From contig JBDHTS010000030.1 of assembly GCA_039808845.1 (NCBI GenBank), positions 1 to 24,574 of the forward strand: a stretch of DNA of 24,574 nt, written 5' to 3'. Position numbers and translations under genes: made by a program. This document shows positions 15,105 to 24,494 of the stretch, in pieces (positions within the stretch are counted from its first letter, which is position 1; each line of letters opens with the position of its first letter). Origin of the DNA: JBDHTS01 sp039808845. Its GTDB lineage: Bacteria > Pseudomonadota > Alphaproteobacteria > Micavibrionales > Micavibrionaceae. The notes beneath the pieces are model-generated. The model searched no databases and was not told the DNA's origin. It saw nothing but the letters and a program-made list of their open reading frames with translations.

Positions 15105-16400
15105 TCAAAACGCCAGAAACAGATCCGCCACCAGAATGGTATCGTCCCGCTCCGGACTCGTCGACAGCATGGCCACCGGCGCCTCGATCAGCTCCTCGAT
15201 GCGGCGGACGTATTTGACGGCGGCGGCGGGCAGCTGCGCCCAGGACCGCGCGCCGCGCGTCGAGTCCTTCCAGCCCTCAATTGTTTCGTAAACCGGGCGG
15301 ATCGCCGCCTGTTTCACCGGCGAGGCCGGGTAATGGTCGAAGGATTTACCGTCGAGTTCATAGCCGATGCAGATTTTGATCTCGTCCAGCCCGTCCAGCA
15401 CGTCGAGCTTGGTCAGCGCGATGCCGTCGATGCCGGAGACTTTCACCGCCTGCCGCACCATCACCGCGTCGAACCAGCCGCAGCGGCGCTTGCGCCCCGT
15501 CACCGTGCCGAATTCATGGCCGCGCTTGCCCAGCAATTCGCCGGTCTCGTTCTGCTGTTCCGTCGGGAACGGGCCCGTGCCGACGCGCGTCGTATAGGCC
15601 TTGGTGATGCCGAGGACATAACCCGCCGCGCGCGGCCCGACGCCGCTGCCCGAGGCCGCCTGCCCCGCCACAGTGTTCGAGGAGGTGACGTAAGGATAGG
15701 TGCCGTGATCGACATCCAGCATCACGCCCTGCGCGCCCTCGAACAGAATGCGCTCGTTTCGCCGCCGGGCTTCCTCCAGCCGTTTCCAGACCGGGGCCGC
15801 GAATTTCAGGATCTCCGGCGCAACGCTCTTCAATTGATCCAGAACCGTCTTCGGATCCAGCGCTTCCGCGCCCAGACCTTTCAGCAGCGCGTTGTGGTGG
15901 ATCATCAGCCGCTCGACCTTGTCTTTCAGCAGATCGTCATGCGCCAGGTCGCAGACGCGGATGCCGCGCCGCGCCACCTTGTCCTCATAGGCCGGGCCGA
16001 TGCCGCGCCCGGTCGTGCCGATCAGGCTGGCGCCGCGCGCGGCCTCCAGCGCCTTGTCCGCCGCCTGGTGGATGGGAAGGATCAGATTGGCGTTCTCGGC
16101 GATCAGCAGCGTCTCCGGCGTCACCGTCACCCCCTTGTCGCGGACCTTTTCGATTTCCTTCAGCAGCGCCCAGGGATCGACCACAACCCCATTGCCGATG
16201 ACCGAAAGCTTGCCCTGCCGCACCACGCCGGAGGGCAGCAGGCTCAGCTTGTACTCCACCCCGTCGATGACCAGCGTATGCCCCGCATTGTGCCCGCCCT
16301 GGAACCGCACGACGATATCCGCGCGGGCCGACAGCCAGTCGACGATCTTCCCTTTTCCTTCATCTCCCCATTGGGAGCCTATGACAGCGACGTTTGGCAT
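15105..16400 (-). CDS. purA: Adenylosuccinate synthetase
   Basis: PurA joins IMP and aspartate using GTP to make adenylosuccinate, the first committed step to AMP, in the cytoplasm. The 431-residue product is full length (about 430). Its family motifs are VIGSQWGDEGKGKIVDWL (6-23, GTP loop and catalytic Asp), GGHNAGHTLVIDG (catalytic His), GTTGRGIGPAYEDKVARRGIR, TKLDVLDGLDEIKICIGYEL near the guanine site, and RVGTGPFPTE. ATG 16400 gives the standard N-terminus. A higBA pair diverges upstream, and a diverged copy of purA codons 7-35 lies beyond it at 17139-17218. Confidence 0.97.
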   Translation of the reverse strand: MPNVAVIGSQWGDEGKGKIVDWLSARADIVVRFQGGHNAGHTLVIDGVEYKLSLLPSGVVRQGKLSVIGNGVVVDPWALLKEIEKVRDKGVTVTPETLLIAENANLILPIHQAADKALEAARGASLIGTTGRGIGPAYEDKVARRGIRVCDLAHDDLLKDKVERLMIHHNALLKGLGAEALDPKTVLDQLKSVAPEILKFAAPVWKRLEEARRRNERILFEGAQGVMLDVDHGTYPYVTSSNTVAGQAASGSGVGPRAAGYVLGITKAYTTRVGTGPFPTEQQNETGELLGKRGHEFGTVTGRKRRCGWFDAVMVRQAVKVSGIDGIALTKLDVLDGLDEIKICIGYELDGKSFDHYPASPVKQAAIRPVYETIEGWKDSTRGARSWAQLPAAAVKYVRRIEELIEAPVAMLSTSPERDDTILVADLFLAF

Positions 16401-16466
16401 GGTGTTCCGTTTCCAAGTTGAAGCTTACTCATACCAATTCATATCAATCATAGCTACGGCAAGAAA

Positions 16467-16513
16467 GTTGTGCGATGAACAACAAAATCTTGCCCGCAGC
16501 CATGTTGTGCGGT
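16467..16513. promoter_or_regulatory. Direct repeat GTTGTGCGRT at the higBA promoter, possible operator
   Basis: GTTGTGCGAT (16467-16476) and GTTGTGCGGT (16504-16513) match at nine of ten bases. The second overlaps the -10 region of the higBA promoter. HigA antitoxins bind their own promoters, so these could be operator half-sites, but no palindrome was found and this is inference. Confidence 0.3.
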
Positions 16514-16518
16514 ATACT
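16490..16518 (+). promoter_or_regulatory. higBA promoter
   Basis: TTGCCC (16490-16495) and TATACT (16513-16518) are separated by 17 bases, a good sigma-70 match. Transcription would start at about 16525, at the higB ATG (16524), predicting a leaderless or nearly leaderless message. Confidence 0.55.
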
Positions 16519-16523
16519 ACTTC

Positions 16524-16805
16524 ATGATCCGCAGCTTTAAAGACAGCCGCACCGAAAAGATTTTTACGCGGCAACGTGTGCGGAACATGGCGGACGAATT
16601 GCAAAGAGCGGCACGGCGAAAGCTTTTGCAAATTGATTCAAGCGTCAGGCTTGAGGATTTGAAAGTGCCGCCGGGCAATCAGCTGGAGGCGCTGTCGGGA
16701 AACCGGAAGGGCCAGTGCTCCATCAGGGTCAACCGTCAGTTCCGCATTTGCTTCGTCTGGAAAGACGGCGACGCCTGGGATGTTGAGATTGTCGATTATC
16801 ATTAA
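16524..16805 (+). CDS. higB: HigB/RelE-type toxin, ribosome-dependent mRNA endonuclease
   Basis: The 93-residue protein closely fits the HigB toxin subfamily, which cleaves translated mRNA on the ribosome and is neutralised by HigA. Recognisable parts are the N-terminus MIRSFKDSRTEKIF, the core LEDLKVPPGNQLEALSG (43-59), SIRVNRQFRICFVW (67-80, with the conserved Arg residues) and the C-terminal DGDAWDVEIVDYH. Length is normal and the frame intact. No Shine-Dalgarno lies upstream; the promoter -10 box ends five bases before the ATG. The toxin-first order and an 11-base gap to higA are typical of higBA. Confidence 0.95.
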   Translation: MIRSFKDSRTEKIFTRQRVRNMADELQRAARRKLLQIDSSVRLEDLKVPPGNQLEALSGNRKGQCSIRVNRQFRICFVWKDGDAWDVEIVDYH

Positions 16806-16816
16806 CGGAGGCTGAC

Positions 16817-17146
16817 ATGGCGGAAAAAAACTTTACCCCGATCCATCCCGGTGAAATCCTTCTTGAGGATTTCCTGAAACCGATGGGAATCACGCCGGGC
16901 CGGCTGGCCGGACTGATCGGTGTGGACAGGCGCCGCACGCTTGATATCGTGCGCGGACGAAGGGATATCTCGACCGATACCGCCATGCGCCTGGGGCGCC
17001 TGTTCAGCATGTCGCCCGATTTCTGGATGAACCTGCAAAGGCATTACGACATGGATTGTGCCCGGGACAAGCTATGGAAAAATATTTGCGCCACGGTCAG
17101 GCCGCTGATTTCATCCGATAGCAGCGGCAAGACAGGATCGCCCTGA
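16817..17146 (+). CDS. higA: HigA antitoxin, XRE-type DNA-binding protein
   Basis: The 109-residue antitoxin starts with the HigA signature FTPIHPGEILLEDFLKPMGI. A helix-turn-helix follows (about 25-50, LAGLIGVDRRRTLDIVRGRR), then STDTAMRLGRLFSMSPDFWM, shared by VapI/HigA proteins. It binds and blocks HigB and probably represses the higBA promoter. GGAGG lies seven bases before ATG 16817, a strong ribosome-binding site in contrast to higB. The last codons (Ser-Pro-stop) fall inside the left edge of a duplicated purA fragment. The TGA stop corresponds to a TGG in purA, so the C-terminal tail appears to have been set by the duplication junction. Confidence 0.95.
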   Translation: MAEKNFTPIHPGEILLEDFLKPMGITPGRLAGLIGVDRRRTLDIVRGRRDISTDTAMRLGRLFSMSPDFWMNLQRHYDMDCARDKLWKNICATVRPLISSDSSGKTGSP

Positions 17147-17218
17147 AACCGCACGACGATATCCGCGCGGGCGGACAGCCAGTCGACGATTTTTCCTTCG
17201 CCTCCCCATCGGGAGGCT
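17139..17218 (-). pseudogene. purA: Diverged fragment of the purA 5' end (codons ~7-35)
   Basis: These 80 bases align to purA 16295-16380 in the same orientation with six substitutions and one six-base deletion. Translated in the purA frame, the core KIVDWLSARADIVVRFQG is unchanged, but there is no start, the P-loop region is shortened by two codons and the reading frame soon leaves purA. It cannot encode a synthetase. It begins inside the last codons of higA and ends six bases from the stop of the unknown gene at 17225. Confidence 0.85.
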
Positions 17219-17224
17219 TGCGGT

Positions 17225-18856
17225 TCAGGCGGCCTTGCAGGCGGGGACAAGCATTTTATCATCGCTTTCAAATGCGGCATGGATTTCCAGCCTTTTGATC
17301 TGATCGGCCAGCAGGCGCAGGCGTTCTGGAGGATAACCGCCTAAATTTATAAACCCTATGCACTCGTTTATATTGACCGAAAACCTGTCACTGAAAGGAC
17401 AAGAATGCGCTCCTTCCGTGCACTTCCGGATTTCTTCCAGCAATTCAAGGCATGCCACTCTGAAACCGGGATCTTCGCTGCATTTCAAGTCCGGATTATC
17501 CAGTCTGCTTTTCAGAACAGACAATCGTTCAGCTGATTCGATAAGATAATTTTTAAGATCCCCGTCTTCCAGCTCTTCCGCGAGCTTTTTACAGGAGAGT
17601 CCTCCTTTTGAAACAGCGAGCCGTAAAGGAAAATACGGGCGCCCAAGTGTTTCCAATGCTTCACCAAGCCGCTGCATTGCTTCCATAAAAAACCATCCTG
17701 CTTTTGACTCGACATAACAGGCATTTTTTTCACTAAGCTGGCTTCCATAATGCGTCTCATTTGCTTCAGGTCTGAAGTAATGACCGTTTCCATGATTTAC
17801 AGCATTATTGAATGCAAGCATAAGCGCGCCCCCGGACAAAGGAGTTTTGGGATCCAGAAGGGGGTAGGCTTGACGGGTGGCCTCATCCAGCATCAGCCAT
17901 GCTTTTTTATGACTGCGCCTTGCCTGGACAAGCTCATCCGCATGGCCCGCGACCTCATGAAATGTCGAAAACACAACATCGTGCGCGCCATGTCTGCCCC
18001 TCAGCTTATATTGAATTTTGCTTTGCAAAGTATTTGCTGCGCCGAAAACGCATACAGCACCTCCCCAATCTGCGTATTCTTGCCGGTCAATTTCAGGTTC
18101 GGGAATGCCGTGTACTTTTGCGATTATGCTGGCTGTCGCCGACGCCAGCTCAAAGATGACGTCGCGGGCCTTTTCTGAATCCATGCCGTTTTTTTCTAAA
18201 AAACCCATGGCATAAAAAACCCTGGCCAGAAGCTCAGGATCCTCGATCTGCGCAAAAAACCTGCCCATACGCTCTATATTTTCCGCATGATGAGATTTCA
18301 GCGCTTCCGGCAGCCGGGCGCACGCATAAAAAAGGGCGCGAGCATCCAGTACATCTTGTAAGCGAGCGCTCCCTGAAAGATATGTCATGAACATATTGTA
18401 TTGCGTCTGATCGTCCATGCTGGATATCTGCGACTCGTCGAAAGTATGCACGAACATTTGCGCCTTGAGCCTGTCCAGGATTGCCTGGCGTTCCCTTGGG
18501 CCGATCTTCGCGTCTTTCTCGTTTTTATGAAGCTGCAGAAGAAGGGAAAGAATGCTTCTACTATCGCTATATCCAAGACGGCTTATGCATCGCACGACAT
18601 CCTGAACATCGACTTTTGCGGCTGCTGGAAAAGCGACCAGCATATCTCTGAAAAATCGACCGGTCGGGCCGCTTTTTCTCAAATCGAAATTATTTGGCAG
18701 ATCAAGTTTGCTGAATAGCTCCGTCCAGAAATCTTCATGGTCATAATAAAAGCCGGAACGCGCGGATCTTATAAGGGAAAGAGCCTCTTTTTTCGAAATG
18801 CTCCGTTTGCCCGAAGGAGGTTTTTTCGCCTGTTGTGCAAATGTTAGATTCACCAT
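17225..18856 (-). CDS. Unrecognised 543-residue protein with an HEVAGH motif
   Basis: I do not recognise this protein. It is long, intact and mostly helical, with no signal peptide or membrane segment. Features near the middle are a Trp/Gly-rich stretch (DWGGAVCVFGAANTL, 264-278), STFHEVAGHADELVQA (298-313), NHGNGHYFRPEANETHYGS (355-373) and KNACYVESKAGWFFMEAM. The HEVAGH string resembles a zinc-protease site but has one extra residue compared with HEXXH. The C-terminal part has several cysteines. ATG 18856 was chosen; a TTG just before it is also possible, and no ribosome-binding site is clear. Codons are visibly AT-richer than those of purA and glmM on either side, suggesting transfer. Confidence 0.7.
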   Translation of the reverse strand: MVNLTFAQQAKKPPSGKRSISKKEALSLIRSARSGFYYDHEDFWTELFSKLDLPNNFDLRKSGPTGRFFRDMLVAFPAAAKVDVQDVVRCISRLGYSDSRSILSLLLQLHKNEKDAKIGPRERQAILDRLKAQMFVHTFDESQISSMDDQTQYNMFMTYLSGSARLQDVLDARALFYACARLPEALKSHHAENIERMGRFFAQIEDPELLARVFYAMGFLEKNGMDSEKARDVIFELASATASIIAKVHGIPEPEIDRQEYADWGGAVCVFGAANTLQSKIQYKLRGRHGAHDVVFSTFHEVAGHADELVQARRSHKKAWLMLDEATRQAYPLLDPKTPLSGGALMLAFNNAVNHGNGHYFRPEANETHYGSQLSEKNACYVESKAGWFFMEAMQRLGEALETLGRPYFPLRLAVSKGGLSCKKLAEELEDGDLKNYLIESAERLSVLKSRLDNPDLKCSEDPGFRVACLELLEEIRKCTEGAHSCPFSDRFSVNINECIGFINLGGYPPERLRLLADQIKRLEIHAAFESDDKMLVPACKAA

Positions 18857-18917
18857 CAAATATTATGTATATTAAAATTAGCCGGTTCGCAATAAAAAAT
18901 CTAATGATATGATTATA

Positions 18918-20273
18918 TTAACGTACAGCGGTTTCGACAGCGGCGCAAACGTCGTTGACGACCGCATTGACCAGTTTTTGATCCGGACCTTCCGCCATCA
19001 CCCGGATCACCGGTTCCGTCCCGGAGGCGCGGACCAGCAGCCGGCCTTCGCGGGCCAGCGCCATTTCGGCTTTTTTGATCGCATCCTGCACCTTCTGGTT
19101 TTCCAGCGGCCTTCCCTGCCTGAACCGCACGTTTTTCAGGATCTGCGGCAGGGGCGTGAACAGGTTCAGCGTTTCGCTGGCGCGTTGCTTTTTCTGGCGC
19201 AGAACGGTCAGCACCTGCAAAGCCGCCAGCAGGCCGTCCCCGGTCGTGCCGACATCCGACAGGATAATATGGCCGGACTGTTCCCCACCGAGATTGTAAC
19301 CTTCGGCCCGCATGCGTTCGACGACATGGCGGTCGCCCACAGCGGTGCGCACCATATCGATCCCGTTTTTCTTCAGGAACTGTTCCAGCCCCAGATTGGA
19401 CATGACGGTGGAGACGATTCCGCCGTTTTTCAGCGTTCCTGCCTCCTGCATCGTGACGGCCAGCAGGGCCATCAGCTGGTCGCCGTCGATCCTCTGGCCC
19501 TTCTCGTCCACCATGATCAGGCGGTCCGCGTCGCCGTCGAGCGCGATGCCGATATCGGCCTTTTCCTCGATGACTTTTTTCTGCAGCGCCTCGGTCGAGG
19601 TCGCGCCCACCCGGTCATTGATATTGCGCCCGTTCGGGTTGACGCCGATGGAGACGACCTCCGCCTCCAGTTCCCACAGCACCTGCGGCGCGACCTTGTA
19701 GGCGGCGCCGTGGGCGCAGTCGAGCACGATCTTCATGCCGTCCAGCGTCTGGCGGCGCGGCAGGCTGGCCTTGATGTATTCGATATAGCGGCCCGTCGCG
19801 TCGTCCAGGCGGCTGGCCTTGCCGATGCGGTCCGGCCCCGGCAGGTCCGCCGTCAGGTCGCGGCGGATCAGGGTTTCGATGGCGGATTCCAGCCCGTCAT
19901 TCAGCTTGTACCCGTCGGGCCCGAACAGCTTGATGCCGTTATCCTGATACGGGTTGTGGGAGGCGGAGATCATCACGCCGACATCGGCGCGCAAGGTCCT
20001 GGTCAGCATGGCGATGCCGGGCGTCGGGATCGGCCCGACCAGCACGACCTCCATCCCCATGGCCACGAAGCCGGACGCCATCGCCTGTTCCAGCATATAT
20101 CCCGACAGGCGCGTATCCTTGCCGATCACCGCGCGGCGCGTATGGAGGCCGCCATTGTTCTGTTCCAGCGCCAGCGCCGTCGCCATCGCGGCCTTCAGCG
20201 CCATGTCCGCCGTCATCGGCCACACATTGGCCGTCCCGCGAATGCCGTCCGTCCCGAAAAATCTGTCTGTCAT
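18918..20273 (-). CDS. glmM: Phosphoglucosamine mutase
   Basis: GlmM converts glucosamine-6-phosphate to glucosamine-1-phosphate, feeding UDP-GlcNAc synthesis for peptidoglycan and LPS. The 451-residue product is of normal length. It shows the N-terminal FFGTDGIRGTAN, the phosphoserine loop VMISASHNPYQDNGIKLFG (phosphorylated Ser105), the metal loop ALDGDADRLIMVD (DGDADR at 246-251), GGEQSGHIILSD for sugar binding, and the phosphate-binding LLVRASGTEPVIRVMAEG near the end. It lies downstream of ftsH, as in many proteobacteria, but without the folP gene that often sits between them. A two-hairpin repeat separates the two genes. Confidence 0.97.
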   Translation of the reverse strand: MTDRFFGTDGIRGTANVWPMTADMALKAAMATALALEQNNGGLHTRRAVIGKDTRLSGYMLEQAMASGFVAMGMEVVLVGPIPTPGIAMLTRTLRADVGVMISASHNPYQDNGIKLFGPDGYKLNDGLESAIETLIRRDLTADLPGPDRIGKASRLDDATGRYIEYIKASLPRRQTLDGMKIVLDCAHGAAYKVAPQVLWELEAEVVSIGVNPNGRNINDRVGATSTEALQKKVIEEKADIGIALDGDADRLIMVDEKGQRIDGDQLMALLAVTMQEAGTLKNGGIVSTVMSNLGLEQFLKKNGIDMVRTAVGDRHVVERMRAEGYNLGGEQSGHIILSDVGTTGDGLLAALQVLTVLRQKKQRASETLNLFTPLPQILKNVRFRQGRPLENQKVQDAIKKAEMALAREGRLLVRASGTEPVIRVMAEGPDQKLVNAVVNDVCAAVETAVR

Positions 20274-20344
20274 AAGGCTGTTGATACCCGAAAGTCATTT
20301 GAATTTCCAGAGCGTTCCGCAGTTTAGCTCAATCCACTCAACAC

Positions 20345-20450
20345 CGTCATCCTCCGCGCAGGCGGAGGATCCATAATCGGGATATCTGGTTTTTAGACTC
20401 AATGGCATCCATCACGATTATGGATCCCCCGGACAAGCCGGGGGATGACG
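20345..20450. repeat. Two-hairpin palindromic repeat element, copy 2
   Basis: This has the same plan as 9428-9519: ends CGTCAT/ATGACG, inverted boxes ATCCATAATC/GATTATGGAT, a left 9-bp hairpin around loop GCAG, and a right hairpin CCCCCGG/CCGGGGG around loop ACAAG. It lies 10 bases after the ftsH stop and may act at the 3' end of the ftsH transcript. The centre between the boxes is longer than in copy 1 and not conserved. Confidence 0.85.
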
Positions 20451-20460
20451 AACTGCTGCG

Positions 20461-22383
<1,923 letters not shown>

Positions 22384-22411
22384 AGGACGCCTTTCGGTTG
22401 GAAAGAACTCA

Positions 22412-22420
22412 ATTATATCA
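22412..22420 (-). promoter_or_regulatory. Extended -10 promoter of ftsH
   Basis: The minus strand reads TGATATAAT (22420-22412), an extended -10 box with a perfect TATAAT. Transcription would start near 22405, leaving a leader of about 22 bases before GTG 22383. No good -35 box is seen, which the TGn extension can make up for. Confidence 0.5.
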
Positions 22421-22434
22421 CAAAAAACAATTAA

Positions 22435-22466
22435 GGTTTTTACCGTTAAAAACAACCGTAAAAACC
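22435..22466. promoter_or_regulatory. Inverted repeat between tilS and the ftsH promoter
   Basis: The arms at 22435-22447 and 22454-22466 are complementary over 13 bases with mismatches only around the central C/G pairs, with a six-base loop. On the minus strand a T-rich stretch follows about nine bases later. It could be a weak tilS terminator or an operator for the ftsH promoter. Confidence 0.4.
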
Positions 22467-22511
22467 GTTTCTTCGGCTCTTCTGCAATTATGAAGAACAA
22501 AGACGAAAATG

Positions 22512-23522
22512 TCATTCAGATTCAATTGTTAAATAATTCTGTTTGATATCGGCTCTAAACAGGCATCGCCCCAGCGTGACACTGGCCGGAGGATCGGATG
22601 AAAACAGGCATCCGGCAAGCGCCTCCAGCCTGTCCATGCGCGGCCCGTAATCATGATCCTCTCTGGAACCGGAAGCGTTCCGTATCGCCCGCACGGCCCG
22701 CAAAATAACGCGTAACCGGATATCCTCCGGCGCAGACATTAAAATTTTCATATCAAATAAGATACGACTTCTATCGTTTTCTATTAACGCCTTCCGCTCT
22801 GTTTCTTCTGCATAAAATTCCAGTGCCTGGCGCGCCCTCCCAATGCGGGACGCCGTAACGGCCAGGCGATCCGCCGTCAGGCCTTCTGCTTTCAACGCGT
22901 CCCGCACAGCCCTGAGACGGGAACGTGCATAAGCCGGATTTTCGTTGCTGGGATCGATGATAAAAGGAATGTCTTCATGTTCGCAGAGAGTAACCAGTTC
23001 CGTTTTGGATGCCTGCAATAAGGGGCGGCAGATATCCACGCCATCCTTTCGATGAACCGGCTTCATCCCCGCCAGGCCATCAAGGCCGGACCCCTTGGCG
23101 AGCCGCATCAGGAACGTCTCCGCCTGGTCGTCGGCATGATGAGCGACGAAAAGGTGCCGGGTATTTCTCTCGCGGCAGAATGCCTGCAGCAGCCGGTAAC
23201 GGTCGCGCCGCGCCCGCTCCATGATCCGCGTTTTTTCCTCCGGAGCCGGACGGGTCAGCACAGTATGCGAGACTCCTGCCCAGCCGGACAGCCACGACCC
23301 GACCTGCCGCGCTTCCTCCGCCGATCCGGCCCGTAAGTCGTGGTCGACGGTGACGGCATCGATTTTGGGAAAAACGCCCTGCGCATGAAGGCGCGACAGC
23401 AACCACGCCAGCGCCATGCTGTCAGGCCCGCCGGAAACGGCCACGGCTATTGCCGGAACATGGTCTGGCCGGAGATCGAGCCTGTCGATGCAGTCCCGGA
23501 AACCGGAAGGCTCTAGGAACAC
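22512..23522 (-). CDS. tilS: tRNA(Ile)-lysidine synthase
   Basis: TilS converts C34 of the CAU-anticodon tRNA-Ile to lysidine so that it reads AUA codons. The 336-residue product has the PP-loop ATPase motif VAVSGGPDSMAL (28-39), DHDLRAGSAEEARQV, the conserved HHADDQAETFLMRLAKGSGLDGLAGM block, and ICRPLL with IIDPSNENPAYARSRLR. The length fits short alphaproteobacterial TilS proteins that lack the extra C-terminal domain. The start is GTG 23522, ten bases inside the end of cpoB, and no ATG precedes the PP-loop. The overlap suggests translation coupled to cpoB. Confidence 0.94.
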   Translation of the reverse strand: MFLEPSGFRDCIDRLDLRPDHVPAIAVAVSGGPDSMALAWLLSRLHAQGVFPKIDAVTVDHDLRAGSAEEARQVGSWLSGWAGVSHTVLTRPAPEEKTRIMERARRDRYRLLQAFCRERNTRHLFVAHHADDQAETFLMRLAKGSGLDGLAGMKPVHRKDGVDICRPLLQASKTELVTLCEHEDIPFIIDPSNENPAYARSRLRAVRDALKAEGLTADRLAVTASRIGRARQALEFYAEETERKALIENDRSRILFDMKILMSAPEDIRLRVILRAVRAIRNASGSREDHDYGPRMDRLEALAGCLFSSDPPASVTLGRCLFRADIKQNYLTIESE

Positions 23523-24484
23523 CCGATCTTCTTCGCTTCCTGCGCGGCGCGGGAGGCTACCGGGCCGACAGCGGGAAACTGCTTCCTGAACTGGGCATAG
23601 GTCAGGCAGGCCTCATTCTTTTTGCCCATGCCGTTGAGGGAAAGGCCGAGTTTTAATAGAGCGTCAGCCGCTTTCGGGCTTTGCGGATATTTCTGATAGG
23701 CCTCCGCGAACACGCGCGACGCCTGGTCGAACTGGCCGCGCACATAATAAGTCTCACCCATCCAGTATGTGGCGTTGGCGGCGAGAGGATGCGCCGGATT
23801 TTTGCCCAGGAAATCCTTGAAGCGGCGCTCGGATTCGTCATAGCGGCGGTTTTTCAGCGCGGCATAGGCGGCTTCATACGATGCTTCGGGGCTCATATCT
23901 CCGCTGGCGGCGGGAGGCGCAGATACCGCGCCGGTCGTTTGATTGAGCGTTCCCAGCGTATTGGCCGTTCCTGCGGGCGCCGGATCGTCGGGATTGATCG
24001 TCGCCGTTCCACCGCCGAAATCCTGAGGCCCGCCCATATCTTCCTGCCCAAGCCCGGCGGGAGCCCGCCCCGGCTGCGGCGGCATTCCGGCGGAAACCGG
24101 CGGCGATGCAGGCGGCGTGGACTGCTCAAGCGCCGTCAGACGCTGATCCAGGCGTTTGAAATTGTCATCTAGCTGTGTCTGCAGGGTCTGCAGCAGATGC
24201 TGCTGTTGTTCGATCCGTCCAGTCAGGGAAGCGATTTCGCCTTCCAGCTGTGACAGGCGCACCTGCAGCTGGGCCTGCCCCTGGGGCGAAACGTCCTGTT
24301 CCTGCGGCATGCCGGATGGCGAATCCACCTGATAGGGCGAAACGTCCGGCGGCATCATTCCCGTATCGTCCTGCGCCAGAGCGCCATGCCCGGACAGCGC
24401 CAGCGCGGAGGAAAACGCCAGAAGGCGCAGGGCTTTGACGCCCTGCGCCTTCCGGATTTCAAGGTGTGCAGCGATGCCGCTCAT
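23513..24484 (-). CDS. cpoB: Cell division coordinator CpoB (YbgF, Tol-Pal system)
   Basis: CpoB is a periplasmic protein that links Tol-Pal outer-membrane constriction to peptidoglycan synthesis. The 323-residue product has an N-terminal signal with hydrophobic core LRLLAFSSALALSGHGALA, cleaved before QDD. A coiled-coil rich in Gln and Leu follows (about 70-117, trimerisation), then a Pro/Gly/Ala-rich linker. The C-terminal TPR domain (about 200-320) includes NPAHPLAANATYWMGETYYVRG and YPQSPKAADALLKLG. ATG 24484 starts ten bases after the pal stop codon, the usual pal-cpoB arrangement, and tilS overlaps its end. Confidence 0.93.
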   Translation of the reverse strand: MSGIAAHLEIRKAQGVKALRLLAFSSALALSGHGALAQDDTGMMPPDVSPYQVDSPSGMPQEQDVSPQGQAQLQVRLSQLEGEIASLTGRIEQQQHLLQTLQTQLDDNFKRLDQRLTALEQSTPPASPPVSAGMPPQPGRAPAGLGQEDMGGPQDFGGGTATINPDDPAPAGTANTLGTLNQTTGAVSAPPAASGDMSPEASYEAAYAALKNRRYDESERRFKDFLGKNPAHPLAANATYWMGETYYVRGQFDQASRVFAEAYQKYPQSPKAADALLKLGLSLNGMGKKNEACLTYAQFRKQFPAVGPVASRAAQEAKKIGCS

Positions 24485-24494
24485 CCTTCAAGCC

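Noticed and set aside
17044..17280. Minus-strand 78-residue ORF containing a PurA-like stretch
   Set aside because: It reads through the purA fragment and into antisense of higA. The PurA-like part is a relic, so I list only a pseudogene fragment.
17225..18856. Classic HEXXH zinc protease call for the unknown gene
   Set aside because: The motif is H-E-V-A-G-H, one residue too long for HEXXH, and no family match is recognised, so no protease function is assigned.
18909..20327. Long plus-strand ORF (472 residues) opposite glmM
   Set aside because: It is an antisense shadow of the GC-rich glmM gene, has low-complexity His/Arg/Asp-rich composition and matches no family.
22384..22515. Extended ftsH N-terminus from an upstream start
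   Set aside because: The added 44 residues are unlike any FtsH, cover the promoter and inverted repeat, and the GTG at 22383 has both a ribosome-binding site and the standard N-terminal sequence.
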